Below are positions 21,273 to 30,582 of a stretch of DNA of 30,582 bases, piece after piece. The notes under the pieces are model-generated. The model worked only from the letters and a program-made list of their open reading frames with translations. It had not been told where the DNA came from and did no database searches. A program made the translations under genes and the position numbers. Position 1 is the stretch's first letter. The number at the start of each line of letters is the position of its first letter. This DNA is from Fragilaria radians (lineage: Eukaryota; Bacillariophyta; Fragilariophyceae; Fragilariales; Fragilariaceae), in the NCBI GenBank assembly GCA_900642245.1, contig CAAAJI010000012.1, forward strand, positions 243,996 through 274,577, read 5' to 3'.

Positions 21273-23225
21273 ATGTAGGATGATTGGCTGGTTGCAGTTA
21301 CATTTTGATCCAAAATTCTGGTAGTAGAATCATAAGTCTCGTTATCGTTTCTAAGCCAATCATCTTGGCGTAAACAGCTGATGTTACCTCTCCGTTACCC
21401 CAATCCTTAAAAGAGTATTTACGGTTGGATTATGTAATTTTTTAAGTTTTCACTGGATTGATCTATTCCATACTCAAACTTGCTTTACTTATCGCCTTTT
21501 GCTTATAAAAACATCCAATAGTCTTTTTTTAAGTATGTTTGTGATTTGACATTTGACGCTTGCCTCCTGAATTCTTAGATTGGTGTCAAACGACAGACCT
21601 GTATCTTACTGAACCTACATCAATCGGTGAATGTAGTGACCTATGATCCTGCAACAGATCTGATTATAGTTGCTACGACGAAGGCTGCCCCAAAAATATT
21701 GTTCCATAGTCCTACCTGGGTGATACACAATTTCCTACGGCTACTAGTAGGTTCAGAAAGTATTGCAGACATTTTCAATGTATTTTAAATCATGTAGTTG
21801 CAAATATGCACGAGGGAGGGGCATTTGTAGGTGATGCCCTAATTGCCACTAAATTTTCATATGAAAAGTACTAGCAAAATTTCTCAACAAGAAAAATTAA
21901 AGGACAAATCTCCATGAGTCTTGCTTCGAAGTAACCGCAAAAGCATGAGGCGAAAATTGACAATCCATCATCTATCTCACGTAGCATACATCCATGGAGT
22001 ATCAGATTGAAAAGCATAAATCTATCATCCAACATTTGAAACATTCACTCAAAATCATCCCACGAAAACCACAAGAAATCCTGCATCATGAAAGATAATA
22101 CGGGCACACAAACAATATCAACAACAGTAATTTCCCCAATTCCTATCATCAGGATGTTGTCTTCTGATACACCACCTCCACATTCAATCTCCATAGCTTC
22201 ATTATCAGACAAGCAACATCAATAAGCTATAAATGACCTCACTAACAATTAATTCTAGAATCAGAATTTTGACATGCAGTAAATATGCTATTGAAGTCAA
22301 ATAAGTCTTACAGAATTCTAGTTAAATGTTGCAAAAAATGCAAAAGGACACACTGTTCAAATTTCTGAGTCTCTGCTCGACAAAGGACAATATTAAGATA
22401 CATTTGTTTATGGTATATATTGAGGTGGGGAAAAAAAGAGTACGGGAAAAGTATTTCAGATCATTGGAGGAGGCAAAGGCGATAAAGGTTAAGTTTTCTA
22501 GTTTCCAAGTTGTGGCTTTATCCAAACGCGTAGTGCTGACTATGCACATGAATGACAACCTGAAGCTTATCCAGTTGGGTCGACAAATTTCGTAAATTTC
22601 TTACGAATGCAAATGTATCCTGAGGATTACCAATGTAAACGTATGAACCTTAATGTTAGAATGGTATCAACTGTGTTTTCTCTGTGGCTTCATGCCCTCC
22701 CTTGTTACCCAGTTTCAAAGGCGATTGCATTTACATTGCTTAGATTGGATGATGTCCAGCCAGTGTATGATATATGCAATTTGGTTTGGATAAAGAAGAG
22801 GATTTTGTTCTTTAGGTTTGCCATTTGTTTTTTTTCACATTTATATGTTGAAGCGTTAGGGGGCTTGGTCACTCCTTGATTGATTTATAGTGACTTGGGT
22901 GGTGGAAGAAGTGTGTGTTGGATAATGGTAGTCAATGTATTTCTCTACCATCGGTGTTGAAGGTTTGGACAAAGAATATGTTTAGGTGTAAAGTCAATAG
23001 AGTTCGAGTTCAAACGTCGCTTACTCGCGGCAGTGCTACTTGATGACGTGATCCAGATTTGGGATTTTCATCATCTCTCCACCACGACAAAAAATGCGTA
23101 CTTCCAAGTAGACGTGGACTTCTGAAATGAAATTCCTGGACGGTATGTTCAAAATTACATCCTGGAACTTGACAAACTAAAGTATAATTTTTTAGTTTCG
23201 CTTTGATTTTGGTGAACTAAATCCT
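21273..23225. other. Intergenic stretch between the RlmN-type and KCS genes
   Basis: Divergent promoter space of nearly 2 kb. Short plus-strand frames at 22326-22595 and 22607-22879 lack motifs and are probably not genes. A TGACGT hexamer at 23044-23049 lies 177 bp upstream of the condensing-enzyme start. A CCAAT on the minus strand lies only about 15 bp before the RlmN-type start, probably too close to be a promoter box. Confidence 0.45.
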
Positions 23226-25032
23226 ATGGCACCGGAAGCAGAGAGATCGCGTAATCAAATAGCATCGATGCACCGTGTGGGCTCCGAGTCCGATATGAGT
23301 CTTGCAGGAGATATGAATCCACAAAGTTATAAGGTTCGACGTTCCAACTTGATTGGGTAAGTTCATGAATGATGCGCTCGCTTTTTTGTTATGCTCCAAA
23401 TCAATGGATTAAGCACCTAACCTTATCTTTCTCACAAGAATGATTAACTGGACACATGTTCTCGGAACTCACGTGCCAGAGCTCATGATTTTGGGAATTT
23501 TCATTTTGTTTGCACAAATTGTTCACCAAGTTGTGACTGAGCTAACCCCAGGTGAATTTTCTTTAAAGACAGTAATCGTCGTTGCGATTGCCACTAAGGA
23601 TCTAATTCTCGGATTCATGCATTCGCTCTATGAAGCTGATGGGTTTAATATGTTTTCTCCGGCAGTCAAAATTACCGCTTTGATTTTGTCAATTGTTGCA
23701 TGGATTATCCGGATGGACAATCCTGTCTACTTATTGTCCTTTGCGACATTCAAAGCACCTGAGTCATGGAAGTGTTCACAAGATGAAATTGTCCAGATGA
23801 TGGTTAACCAAAAATGTTTCACTGATGACTCCATAGAGTTCATGCGCAGAATTCTTAAACAATCTGGAACAGGACAAGCTACAGCATGGCCGCCTGGAAT
23901 CACAAAGAGCCTAACAGGCGAGAAGGCAGATAGGTCCATTGAGGCAAGTCGAAAAGAAGCAGAAATTGTACTCTTTGATGTCGTTGAGCAAGCCTTGAAG
24001 AAAGCTAAGGTTCACCCCAAAGAAATTGATGTCCTTGTTATCAACTGCTCGCTATTCTCTCCAACACCATCGCTTTGTGCTATGGTCGCGTCAAAGTTTG
24101 GAATGCGATCCGATTTATTTACTTACAATCTTGGTGGTATGGGCTGCAGCGCTTCTCTTATTAGTATTGACCTTGCCAAGCAGCTCCTTCAAGCTAAAAG
24201 GGGACTACGTGGCGGAAAGGCCTTGGTTGTATCGACGGAAATCATCACCCCCAACCTATATCACGGTAACGATCGCGCATTTCTCATTCAAAATACGCTG
24301 TTCCGATGTGGCGGTGCCGCGATGGTGCTGTCAAATAGTTGGTACGATGGTCGTCGAGCCTGGTACAAGCTATTGCACACGGTCCGCGTACAGGGGACAG
24401 GACCTGAATCCTATGAGTGTGTGTATGAAGCTGAAGATAACGAAGGAGAGCGTGGCGTACGCCTCTCAAAGGATATTGTCAAGGTAGCTGGCAAGTGCAT
24501 GGAGAAAAACTTTACAATGCTGGGTCCTTTGGTGTTGCCCCTAACGGAGCAGCTTAAGGTTGTTTTATCCTTGGCGGCTAGATTTGTCTGCAAATTTTTA
24601 ACCCGTGTACTCCGAGCTTATAAGATGGAAAATGCTGCAAAGAACATTCCTCTAGTGAAGCCATATGTTCCTGATTTCAAGAGAGCAATCGATCATTTTT
24701 GCATTCATGCTGGGGGACGAGCCGTAATCGATGGTAAGTTTCTGAGATGTTTTATACTCAATTCAATTCATTGCATTTATGCATATTTACTAATGAACAC
24801 ATCTGGAAAACTAGGAATAGAAAAAAATATGAAGCTCGAGCTGTATCACACGGAACCATCGCGAATGGCTCTATTGAATTATGGAAATACAAGTTCGTCT
24901 TCTATCTGGTACGAATTGGAGTATATCCACGAGCAACAAAAGACAAATCCTTTAAAAAAGGGTGATCGTGTTTTACAAGTTGCCTTTGGGTCAGGCTTTA
25001 AATGCACATCCGGTGTTTGGCTGAAATTGTAA
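23226..25032 (+). CDS. Plant-type 3-ketoacyl-CoA synthase (FAE1/KCS family), three exons (547 aa)
   Basis: Condensing enzyme of very-long-chain fatty acid elongation: joins malonyl-CoA to an acyl-CoA at the ER membrane. Exons 23226-23356, 23439-24733, 24815-25032; introns 82 nt (GTAAGT...CACAAG) and 81 nt (GTAAGT...AACTAG). Both joins are in phase: the first makes LIGMINW, the second restores the family motif AVIDGIEKNMKL. The first 43 residues are polar and basic. Hydrophobic segments at about 55-80 and 100-120 match the N-terminal membrane anchors. The FAE1_CUT1_RppA part follows with NLGGMGCSAS (catalytic Cys280), NLYHGNDRAFLIQNTLFRCGGAAMVLSN and the ACP-synthase-III C-terminal part: FCIHAGGRAVIDG (His467) and NYGNTSSSSIWYEL (Asn500). 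The 33-residue His-Asn spacing matches my recollection of Arabidopsis FAE1 (H391/N424). It ends GDRVLQVAFGSGFKC. Chain-length preference cannot be read. The stop is 70 bp from the stop of the convergent PH/J-domain gene. Confidence 0.93.
24734..24814 (+). other. 81-nt stop-free intron in the KCS gene
   Basis: GTAAGT donor, TACTAAT branch-like sequence near 24788-24794 and CTAG acceptor. Length is a multiple of three and it contains no in-frame stop, so an unspliced message would encode the same protein with 27 extra residues between the catalytic His and Asn. Removal restores the conserved IDGIEKN motif, which is strong evidence that it is a real intron. Confidence 0.88.
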
Positions 25033-25102
25033 TAGATTTTATTGATGAATAGTGCCTGTTATCCATAGAAATAACCTTGTTACAGTCCATGATTACTTTC
25101 TT

Positions 25103-27646
25103 TTACTTTTCTATCCAATCTAATTCCTCATGACGTCTTTTGAACTCTTCCCATGCATCAGAGGAGATATCCCAGAGCATTTTACACATGAAGTTGTGTT
25201 CATCGGTAAGATCCTTTGGAAGTCGATCAGGATGAAGGAAGAAGCGTAATTTCTTTAGTGCCTTATTAAGCTTTTCTTGATCGAACTTTGCATCTTCAGT
25301 AACCAAGTCGAAGTGCGAGATGGGAGTCCACTTCGCGAAATGATCATGGCTAGGAACCCCGAAAGCTGGAGGGAATACCAAATGAATCGTGGTTAACAAA
25401 TCCGAAATCGATCGAAGGTGCAAAAGATTGGGCGGCTGGAGAGCCCAATTTTTTAGCACAGCGCACTTAATGGCGTGAATGGTTGGAGCTTCATCCCCTG
25501 GTTCAGTTGCCATCTTGATGTACTTGTTGTCCATACTAGAAACTGGTGGTTCGGGTTGGTGATTGTATCTTTCCTGTGTCAGAAAAGGATTCAGAGGTTG
25601 TGGTGATTGTTGATGAGGTGTCGCCACTGGTTGAGATATCCGAGGATGACCTTGCTGCTGTTGGTGCATCCATTGTTGCCATTGAGCTACCTGAGCAGCG
25701 TGCTGCTGAGCTATGGCAGCTTGCTGAGCTTGCCATTGTTGATGAGCTTGCCATTTTTGATGTTGCTCGTACGCTGACTGCGCTTGCTGCCTTTTCTCTT
25801 CTTCCTGTCGAAGTTTCTCTTGTTCTGCATACCAACGTCTCTGCGCTTCTGTAGAAACTGTTTGATTTTTGGTCTCTTCGAAAAATCTCAAGTGGTCTTG
25901 AACTGGATGTTGATTTTCTTCTGCGATCGCCTCCTGTTGTTTCTCTTCTATAGGTGTTTCTTTGCTTTTAGATTCGACTTCTTTGAAATGTGCATTAAAA
26001 ACATCGCTCTCAGAATTTGTTCGATAATGCATTGCTGATTGTTGCTGCTCTTGACGATGAAGTTCTTCCATCCATTTTGGATCACTATTAGGACGTTCTG
26101 GTTTAGGTGCTGAAGTTGGATTTGACAAGGAACCTGTGCCAATAATCCCCGCAACAGCACGTTCAAGATCACTTCGTTCCATGCCAATAGTATTCAATCC
26201 AGCTCCATGCGCAACGGCGCGCATTTCCTTCACAGTCATACGAGAAGTTTGATTTTTGTCTTCTTCACCCATGATGTCAAAGGGTTGTACCAAATTAGGA
26301 CCTCTATGGGGTGATGATTTTGGAGATTGATTAGAGAGAGGCAACGGAGCAACCGGCGTGCTGACAGGGTTAATGTTGGGAGTTGGCTGTGATTGAATGC
26401 TTTTGCATTCAGGATCGTCGACAGCAGTTTTAAACACGTTTCCTTCCGCAGACTCAGGCTGCACTTCATTCTTACTTACTTGTGCTCCTAAAGAGGTAAC
26501 CTTTGTTGACACGGCAGGAGTGGACATATCTGTGGTCACCGTTTTTGCTTGCGCTCCTGTAGAGGAAACATTCATGGTCGTAACGGGAGGGGGAATATTT
26601 GAGGTTACGTTTGGTTTGGTAGCGGTCATTGAAGCCGTTGCTGCCACAGCAGATTGTGCTACCTGGCGTTGTTGCTCCTTCCAAGAATCCAGGATTGATC
26701 TTAGTGTCATAACCCAGCTCTGAGCCGATTCGGCATCCGGGCATCGAAAGAGTAGCTCTTCTTGTTGATTGAATTGATGAATCGAGAAGCGATATTCGCC
26801 TGAATTCTCGATGTACAGTGTTTGTTGCAACCATTGAATGGGGATTCTGTGCAAGACTTCCAACTCTCGTTTTCCAGAAATGCTATTTTGAACTTCTCTT
26901 TGAATCCATATAATGTAGTCCTTTCTTGACTTCCGATTATTAACATTCTGATTTGGCATTTCCTCAGACGGTCTAACACCTGTTGCGGCAAGAGACATTA
27001 AGACTTCTTTCCACACACCCCTAAATTTACTGCGACGATGTTGCTCAACCCATCCATTAACGACTAGCGAAGCATGTTGGGGGTGTTGGAGAAAGGGAGG
27101 TTTTCCTGGTTTCAAGTTTCGTTTGGATGGTGATGCTGCATCCTTAGTAGAGGCTGTGGAAACGACAGATCGATCAGAAGCATTGTTACCTCCAGAATTT
27201 TTCCAACGTGATGAAATATTCTCGGAAAAACTATTGCGAGAGGTCAAATGAGTAGCATCTCCTGGTTGAGCTGATGACGTTTTAGGGTTTGACGAATGGT
27301 CATTTTGAGATGGCAAAGAATTTGCCTTAATGTTTGCTTCAGCCGGAGTGACAGGACCCAACGATTGGGTTCTACTCTGAAGAGTCGAAGGAATAGAGCC
27401 TGGATCCTTAGCTGGAGCATGTAATACATTTTGTGGTCTAGAGACGATTGGGCTGGGTGTCTCGTGTGCTGTTACAGCATTGACATTATTTCGCATTGTT
27501 GTAGGTACGGACTGATTTTGAGCATTATACTCTTGTAATTCAGAAATAGCTCGCTCTATCATAGTTGCATGAAATTCCTTTCGCTCAATAAGGGAAGCGC
27601 ATTGTCGAAGCAAGTTTGCCAATCGAAGATAATCCTGAACTGCCAT
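25103..27646 (-). CDS. Large PH-domain / SAP-like / Gln-rich / C-terminal J-domain protein (847 aa)
   Basis: Single-exon multidomain protein. Residues 1-45: amphipathic, coil-like helix. 46-190: low-complexity Ser/Asn/Pro linker. 192-322: PH-like domain, from VVNGWVEQHRRSKFRGVWKEVL to FRCPDAESAQSWVMTLRSIL, with an insert near 220-242. 330-465: Thr/Ser/Pro linker with a degenerate internal repeat (TGAQAKTV and LGAQVSKNE). 470-503: SAP-like helix pair (MTVKEMRAVAHGAGLNTIGM). 598-690: Gln-rich coiled coil. 720-847: helical region ending in an auxilin-like J domain with FFLHPDRLP (HPD at 805-807) and MLWDISSDAWEEF. HPD is the Hsp70-stimulating motif. A J domain at the extreme C-terminus together with a lipid-binding PH domain recalls auxilin-type clathrin-uncoating cochaperones, but I see no clear clathrin box or PTEN-like domain. 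A membrane-linked Hsp70 cochaperone is an inference. It converges with the KCS gene. Confidence 0.87.
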   Translation of the reverse strand: MAVQDYLRLANLLRQCASLIERKEFHATMIERAISELQEYNAQNQSVPTTMRNNVNAVTAHETPSPIVSRPQNVLHAPAKDPGSIPSTLQSRTQSLGPVTPAEANIKANSLPSQNDHSSNPKTSSAQPGDATHLTSRNSFSENISSRWKNSGGNNASDRSVVSTASTKDAASPSKRNLKPGKPPFLQHPQHASLVVNGWVEQHRRSKFRGVWKEVLMSLAATGVRPSEEMPNQNVNNRKSRKDYIIWIQREVQNSISGKRELEVLHRIPIQWLQQTLYIENSGEYRFSIHQFNQQEELLFRCPDAESAQSWVMTLRSILDSWKEQQRQVAQSAVAATASMTATKPNVTSNIPPPVTTMNVSSTGAQAKTVTTDMSTPAVSTKVTSLGAQVSKNEVQPESAEGNVFKTAVDDPECKSIQSQPTPNINPVSTPVAPLPLSNQSPKSSPHRGPNLVQPFDIMGEEDKNQTSRMTVKEMRAVAHGAGLNTIGMERSDLERAVAGIIGTGSLSNPTSAPKPERPNSDPKWMEELHRQEQQQSAMHYRTNSESDVFNAHFKEVESKSKETPIEEKQQEAIAEENQHPVQDHLRFFEETKNQTVSTEAQRRWYAEQEKLRQEEEKRQQAQSAYEQHQKWQAHQQWQAQQAAIAQQHAAQVAQWQQWMHQQQQGHPRISQPVATPHQQSPQPLNPFLTQERYNHQPEPPVSSMDNKYIKMATEPGDEAPTIHAIKCAVLKNWALQPPNLLHLRSISDLLTTIHLVFPPAFGVPSHDHFAKWTPISHFDLVTEDAKFDQEKLNKALKKLRFFLHPDRLPKDLTDEHNFMCKMLWDISSDAWEEFKRRHEELDWIEK

Positions 27647-28790
27647 CCTTGTTGGGATAAATCAACGCCTGTTAACTAGTTGGCGGGAATCAACTTTATC
27701 TATTGAAACTCTGATTCTTTTGACGAAGCGATCGTTTACGAAGAAGACAGGTACACAAAGTATGTAGCGTTGGAGTCGTAAATTTTTCATTTTTCGATAA
27801 CACGACTATTATGACTAAATACATTCTCTCAATGAAAGTCCGATTCACAAATGTACTACTGTACTAGCTCGCAATCACTGGAAAACGAATGGAAATCCCA
27901 GGGACAGCACAGCAAGAAATAATGTAAACGTGAAGGGGATGATGAAGTTGTTACGAATCCAGGTAATCAGTTTCTTTGAAACAGAAGATTTAATTTCATA
28001 GTTATGCGATACAATATGTAAGACACAAATATGTTGTTCACTACATGATCATTTGATCCTGCATCTTGGTTAATCCTATACTGGTGTCTCTCTCCTGAAA
28101 AACTATCCTTGTGACTCCATTATAGCCAATGCAACCGCTCCTATAATCGGAAATTGATACCTCTACAGAGTAAACTGAAGCCATAGATCAAAACAACAAT
28201 TCATTTTCCTGAGTATCAGAATTTCCTCTCACATTCTCACATATTATTTTGCGTCTTAAGGGAATTCTGAATATCTTTAAAAGGCTTTCTCTACTAACTT
28301 TTTTAGACCACTTGATGGATTTAGACTCCAAATACACATTTCCCACATTGATATATATTTTCAAAGGAATGTCATATGATGGAAACCCTGAGATTTGCAG
28401 TGTCTTAAAGACTCAACTAATCTTGATTTTTTCAACAATATTTTTCCGTAGCAACCGTAACTTTATGAATCAACTTAATTCTGTCTTCATGCTTAAGTTG
28501 TATTTCACACTTTTAATATCCAATCATCAAAACAAAGGTAACAATCGTCACACCTAAGAAAAATGAAGTATGTGAGAGTGCATGAAATATTATGCTAGTG
28601 ATAATTAGCGCAATACATTAACCAATAGTGAATCGTCTTACTAAATTTCAAGCGCTTAATAAGTAAGGTACATTTATAGTAACGATAATGGACGTTTGCG
28701 ACATATTATCTGCGTTTAGAGGGCAAATTCAAATCTTTGATTCCCAACTGTATTTTAGTATTCATGCTTCACATATGTAGGAATTTGTTT
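27647..28790. other. Intergenic stretch upstream of the PH/J-domain gene
   Basis: Promoter region of the minus-strand PH/J-domain gene near 27.65-27.9 kb, then AT-rich sequence. The plus-strand frame at 28249-28557 (102 codons) is rich in Phe, Leu and Ile, has no motif, and is probably spurious. The last part should include the 3' end of the neighbouring minus-strand gene. Confidence 0.45.
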
Positions 28791-29499
28791 CTATTCGGTA
28801 GACTGAGCTTCATCTGCAGCCTTGATAATTTGTGGCAAGTCAGCTGGTGCAAAAATATCGCGACCATCGCTGAGTCGTATTTTATAGGGTGCCCAAGCCC
28901 CCTGAGGCCATGTATTCTCTCGATACCATTTTTGAGTGACAGTCCCAGGAAACCATTCCTCGGGTCCAACACGGCATTGAACGGCAGTTCCAACCTCAAA
29001 TCGTAAATTCGGCATTCTACCAGCCATCGGCACTCCCGAATCGTCGTCATCATCATCTAAATCGGGAGGCCACTCGGCTTCTTCTCCATTATACCATTTA
29101 CGTAAATAGTCCACAGTTGGGAAGTTATCTTTCAATTCATCCATGTTTACATCTCTTGATTCAAAGGGGAGTGCAACAATTCCACTTCCTCCACTTCATT
29201 GTGGCCAGGGAAGAAATCAAAAAGAAATAAATATTTGTGAGAGACTTAAAAATTAATAAAATATGCTGAATTTTCGGATGAATAACGATAGAGTAACTCA
29301 CTCACCTTGGAAATGTAATTGTTATTACTGTGTCCACAGGGGAACACTCAGGATCTCCGCACGTCACTTCTTGAACCGAAATCGTTGCATGCTCTCGAAT
29401 ATCATCCGGCAATAGAGACAGAGCCATCCCTTCAACGCGAAAGCAATTTTCTTTTATTGCTGCCTTTGTTGATGCAGCGTTCGAATTGGGCAGGAACAT
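28791..29499 (-). CDS. Hypothetical protein with acidic linker and SH3/Tudor-like barrel module, two exons (198 aa)
   Basis: Exon 1 29499-29306, intron 29305-29194 (112 nt, AAG|GTGAGT ... ATGAAG), exon 2 29193-28791. The join makes a Ser codon (AG + T) and gives VITITFPS followed by GGSGIVALPFESRDV. The short Met-initiated frame at 29144 is therefore internal, not a gene of its own. Residues 35-80 hold VQEVTCGDPECSPVDTVITITFP, a compact block I associate with diatom/stramenopile proteins of unknown function. NFPTVDYLRKWYNGEEAEWPP and an acidic run (DLDDDDDD) follow. The C-terminal 65 residues (VGTAVQCRVG..EWFPGTV, WYRE..WP.G..APYKIRL.DG..IFAPADLPQII) look like a small beta barrel that recurs in algal proteins. 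Function unknown; both domains suggest binding rather than catalysis. No signal peptide or membrane helix. Confidence 0.82.
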
Positions 29500-30582
29500 G
29501 GTGATCTAATGAATGATGGGTGGAGTGCAAACTCGTCAGAATTCGTTTCGTTTCTCAAAACAACGCGCTTTGGCTAGTAAACGATTCACTTTTAACCTTA
29601 CGCTAAGGTTATTATGCCAGAAATGTTAGGGATTAGGATATCCGGATTACTCATGGTGAGCTTTATCTAACTTAAAACACATTTCTTTGATGTGAAGTAT
29701 TGTTTACTTGCCATCAAATCAGGTGACTATCACCAATCCTGGGATAGACAAGATTAAATCAGACAATCAGAAATAATAATAAAAAAGAAAGCAGCTAGGG
29801 GAATAAATGGGATTTCACTACAATAAAACCAAAAACTTATAACTCAACCCAAGTTTTTAGCAAAACTTAGGCTTCTAAGTCTTTCAAGCCATCTAGGCAT
29901 TCCAATTCATTCTAAAAGACCGTCATTTGGAGCTCATCTCATTTACACAATGGACTTGATACACTTATTTAGGCTATGAAGACTTAATTTATTACACTTT
30001 GCTTTCCTATAGCATTACGAATTTTGTTTAGTCAACCATTATCGGAAAATCGACCATTCTTGAACTTGATGGCATTGTTTCATTGTTCTTGCACAAGGAT
30101 ATAAGCAACTCTGGATTATAAGTCACCATCACGAAGATTGTTAAAAAAGAAGGTCCAAGCCTTAACTTCATGAATGAAAAGTTCAAATGAATACAGCAAC
30201 CTCAATACATTGATCTCCATCAATATACAAGAAAGAGATAAAAGCCTTTGCATTATTGATAGAGTTGTATTCTGAAAAGACTAGGAAAGAGGAAAGGAGT
30301 TCCTAAGCGCTTGAAGAGGTCAAGAGTCAAACACAAAATCTCATTTCAGTATAAAGTTGACTGAGAGGGCTTTGTAAAATCATATCTCTATTAGCTACAT
30401 TATATGAGCGTAAATCTAAGTTTAACTGGTATCACATAATTGTTGAAGATTCTCTTTAGTATAAGAGTCATTCTTCCCCCCCCCCTCCCATTTCATTTCG
30501 TTCAGGACGACGGTTGGAGTAGAGACAATGTATGACGTATCGACTTTTATAGCTTCCTACTACTACTTTTTTAGATCATTAA
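29500..30582. other. Right-hand stretch without a gene
   Basis: Starts with the promoter region of the minus-strand 198-aa gene, then AT-rich sequence. A run of ten C (30476-30485) is the only notable low-complexity feature. A minus-strand protein-like scrap near 30020-30170 (NNLRDGDYNPELLISL) is too short to name. Confidence 0.4.

Noticed and set aside
22326..22879. Two consecutive plus-strand frames, possible two-exon gene
   Set aside because: They lie in different frames with no convincing splice pair between them and no motif.
25546..25854. Plus-strand 102-codon frame inside the Gln-rich region
   Set aside because: Antisense image of CAG/CAA-rich codons of the PH/J-domain gene; a low-complexity shadow.
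26397..26834. Overlapping frames in the Thr/Ser linker of the PH/J-domain gene
   Set aside because: Shadows of the real minus-strand frame; the repeated composition reflects the linker's degenerate internal repeat.
30020..30170. Minus-strand scrap resembling a retroelement fragment
   Set aside because: About 45 residues with no catalytic motif; cannot be distinguished from chance.
30476..30485. Run of ten C
   Set aside because: A plain homopolymer in non-coding sequence; possible assembly or sequencing artefact, with no structure around it.

Overview
The window looks like nuclear DNA from a stramenopile alga, most likely a diatom. The evidence is short canonical GT-AG introns (59-112 nt) in long AT-rich spacers, an HSF-type regulator with the diatom-style DNA-binding signature, two organellar-type proteins whose N-termini resemble diatom bipartite plastid pre-sequences, a plant/algal FAE1-type 3-ketoacyl-CoA synthase, and retroelement debris of the EEP-endonuclease/RT and Ty3/gypsy kinds seen in diatom genomes. 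I cannot name the species.

Layout. 1-723: a broken Ty3/gypsy integrase, running off the left edge. 1572-3106 (+): a two-exon secreted/type I membrane protein rich in Cys. 3.1-8.3 kb: a gene-poor AT-rich stretch. 8299-9804 (+): a DUF89/ARMT1-type metal phosphatase with a probable plastid pre-sequence, tail-to-tail with a putative mitochondrial membrane protein at 9870-11009 (-). 11.68-13.64 kb (-): a heavily decayed EEP/RT retroelement that ends in a second gypsy integrase remnant. 14465-15502 (+): an HSF-family transcription factor. 15.5-18.7 kb: a second gene-poor stretch. 19031-19746 (+): a two-exon gene of unknown function preceded by a perfect TGACGTCA palindrome; it converges on an RlmN-type radical SAM methyltransferase (19926-21272, -). 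23226-25032 (+): a three-exon 3-ketoacyl-CoA synthase, converging on a large PH / SAP-like / Gln-rich / J-domain protein (25103-27646, -). 28791-29499 (-): a two-exon 198-residue protein with a small beta-barrel-like module. 29.5-30.6 kb: no gene seen.

The genes do not form one pathway or operon; this is an ordinary eukaryotic mix of housekeeping and lineage-specific genes. Links that can be argued: two products (DUF89, RlmN-like) may act in the plastid, one (379 aa) in mitochondria, and two (the Cys-rich membrane protein and the condensing enzyme) enter the secretory/ER system. Exon joins were worked out by hand from GT/AG sites and reading phase. No tRNA, rRNA, CRISPR or bacterial-type operon was seen.
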